Assembly: GCA_958295835.1 (NCBI GenBank)
Contig: OY282378.1
Span: 5,419,694 to 5,483,693 of the forward strand
DNA length: 64,000 bases
Origin: an uncultured Gammaproteobacteria bacterium
Lineage (GTDB): Bacteria; Pseudomonadota; Gammaproteobacteria; HK1
Direction of reading: 5' to 3'
Shown here: piece after piece, positions 63,545 to 64,000 of the stretch
Numbering within the stretch: the first letter of the stretch is position 1
Layout: each line of letters begins with the position of its first letter
The notes under the pieces: generated by a model
What the model was told of the DNA's origin: nothing
Seen by the model: only the letters and a program-made list of their open reading frames with translations
Database searches by the model: none
Position numbers and translations under genes: made by a program

Positions 63545-64000
63545 AAACGTGCGACAAATATAGTCAAGCGACGGCGTTCAGTGTTGCGAGAGCCTGCCGG
63601 AGTTCTCTTTCGAGCCTTTCGTTGCTGTTCATGGAGAGGACCAATTTGCCGGCGGGGCGAATCATGCGCCCGGCGCGTTGGATGAGGGTACGGCGAAGGG
63701 TCCCAATCTCCCGGAAACACCACAGCGCGGCGCGCTTTGCGGTGGTGCCACGGGCGCGAGGGTCGAGTTGGATCTGCAACTCGCGGGTGAGGTTGTGAGC
63801 AACAATACCGGCGAACATATACAGTTGGTTGCCGACCCGGTTCTTGACCGGGACGTAATCCATCTGGCAATGCGTCTTGAGTTCGGCGAAGATGCTCTCC
63901 TGCGAACCGCGGCCTTCGTGGAAGGCGACGACCCTGCGCGGGCTTATTCGTTTGTTGGTGACGATGACCTTGAATTCGTACCCGTATTCGGTGGGCTGGA
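63531..64000 (-). mobile_element. IS1380-family insertion sequence, partial
   Basis: The element's end is at or near 63531 (CCTGATTGTTGCATAAAC), where helicase-nuclease homology breaks off. It continues beyond the window edge. Confidence 0.75.
63564..64000 (-). CDS. IS1380-family transposase, C-terminal part (runs off right edge)
   Basis: About 145 residues are in the window: PTEYGYEFKVIVTNKRISPR, VVAFHEGRGSQESIFAELKT with the catalytic Glu, then QMDYVPVKNRVGNQLYMFAG and ending LATLNAVA. This is the end of an IS1380-group DDE transposase. The visible part has no stop or shift. The transposase reads away from the right edge into the window. Confidence 0.9.
   Translation of the reverse strand, partial: QPTEYGYEFKVIVTNKRISPRRVVAFHEGRGSQESIFAELKTHCQMDYVPVKNRVGNQLYMFAGIVAHNLTRELQIQLDPRARGTTAKRAALWCFREIGTLRRTLIQRAGRMIRPAGKLVLSMNSNERLERELRQALATLNAVA

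Noticed and set aside
1..64000. tRNA, rRNA or CRISPR array
   Set aside because: I looked for cloverleaf-like stretches with CCA-type ends and for regularly spaced short repeats and saw none. The repeats found are 141-bp coding repeats or pairs of direct repeats.

Overview
The window is about 64 kb of GC-rich bacterial chromosome. It is most likely from a gammaproteobacterium: SecB, the MnmG-RsmG pair and a proteobacterial-style orphan NuoF all fit, but nothing fixes the genus. It starts inside an IS1634-family transposase gene and ends inside an IS1380-family one. IS3, IS4 and integrase-type remnants lie between them, so this is a rearranged accessory region with small islands of housekeeping genes.

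Layout. 1-9.5 kb: IS1634 transposase, an AAA-ATPase/PD-(D/E)XK protein, an AbiEi antitoxin remnant, a large 2OG-Fe(II) oxygenase and a XamI-like type II restriction-modification pair. 9.6-13.8 kb: IS3 debris, a truncated HNH/excalibur gene, a TPR membrane protein and a frameshifted hipA. 13.9-17.4 kb: a TMTC-like membrane protein and an orphan nuoF. 17.4-22.3 kb: an AT-richer nuclease islet (two PD-(D/E)XK-like proteins, a GIY-YIG protein, an IS4 remnant and VapBC), flanked by ~200-bp direct repeats of the nuoF 3' end. 22.4-34.4 kb: metabolic genes, namely a ribbon-helix-helix protein, a glyoxalase-fold protein, a Tat-exported gluconate-dehydrogenase-like pair, an AAA ATPase, a CoxL/CoxM/CoxS-CoxG molybdenum hydroxylase, a GNAT acetyltransferase and an amidase.

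34.4-43.9 kb: the most interesting part, five tightly coupled genes. They encode DrmA-like and DrmB-like (DUF1998) proteins, a UvrD-like helicase, a 531-aa protein I do not recognise, and a NERD-nuclease/helicase fusion. This has the DrmAB core of DISARM phage defence, but no methyltransferase, DrmC phospholipase-D protein, DrmD or DrmE is visible. It is my candidate for an undescribed defence system.

43.9-51.7 kb: a broken DUF4143 ATPase, an MrpD-like antiporter subunit with a small membrane partner, secB, an integrase-type transposase remnant that forms the end of rsmG, and mnmG. 52.1-56.4 kb: a DUF1643-HTH fusion with hipA, a HigA-like regulator, a four-gene cluster of very small proteins and a broken vapC. 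56.4-63.5 kb: a minus-strand operon of type III restriction genes in which mod carries one in-frame amber codon. It also holds a nucleotidyltransferase, a RecG/Schlafen-like regulator and a helicase-nuclease whose front was removed by the IS1380 element. Overall the window is a defence and toxin-antitoxin hotspot in several states of decay around a few conserved housekeeping genes.
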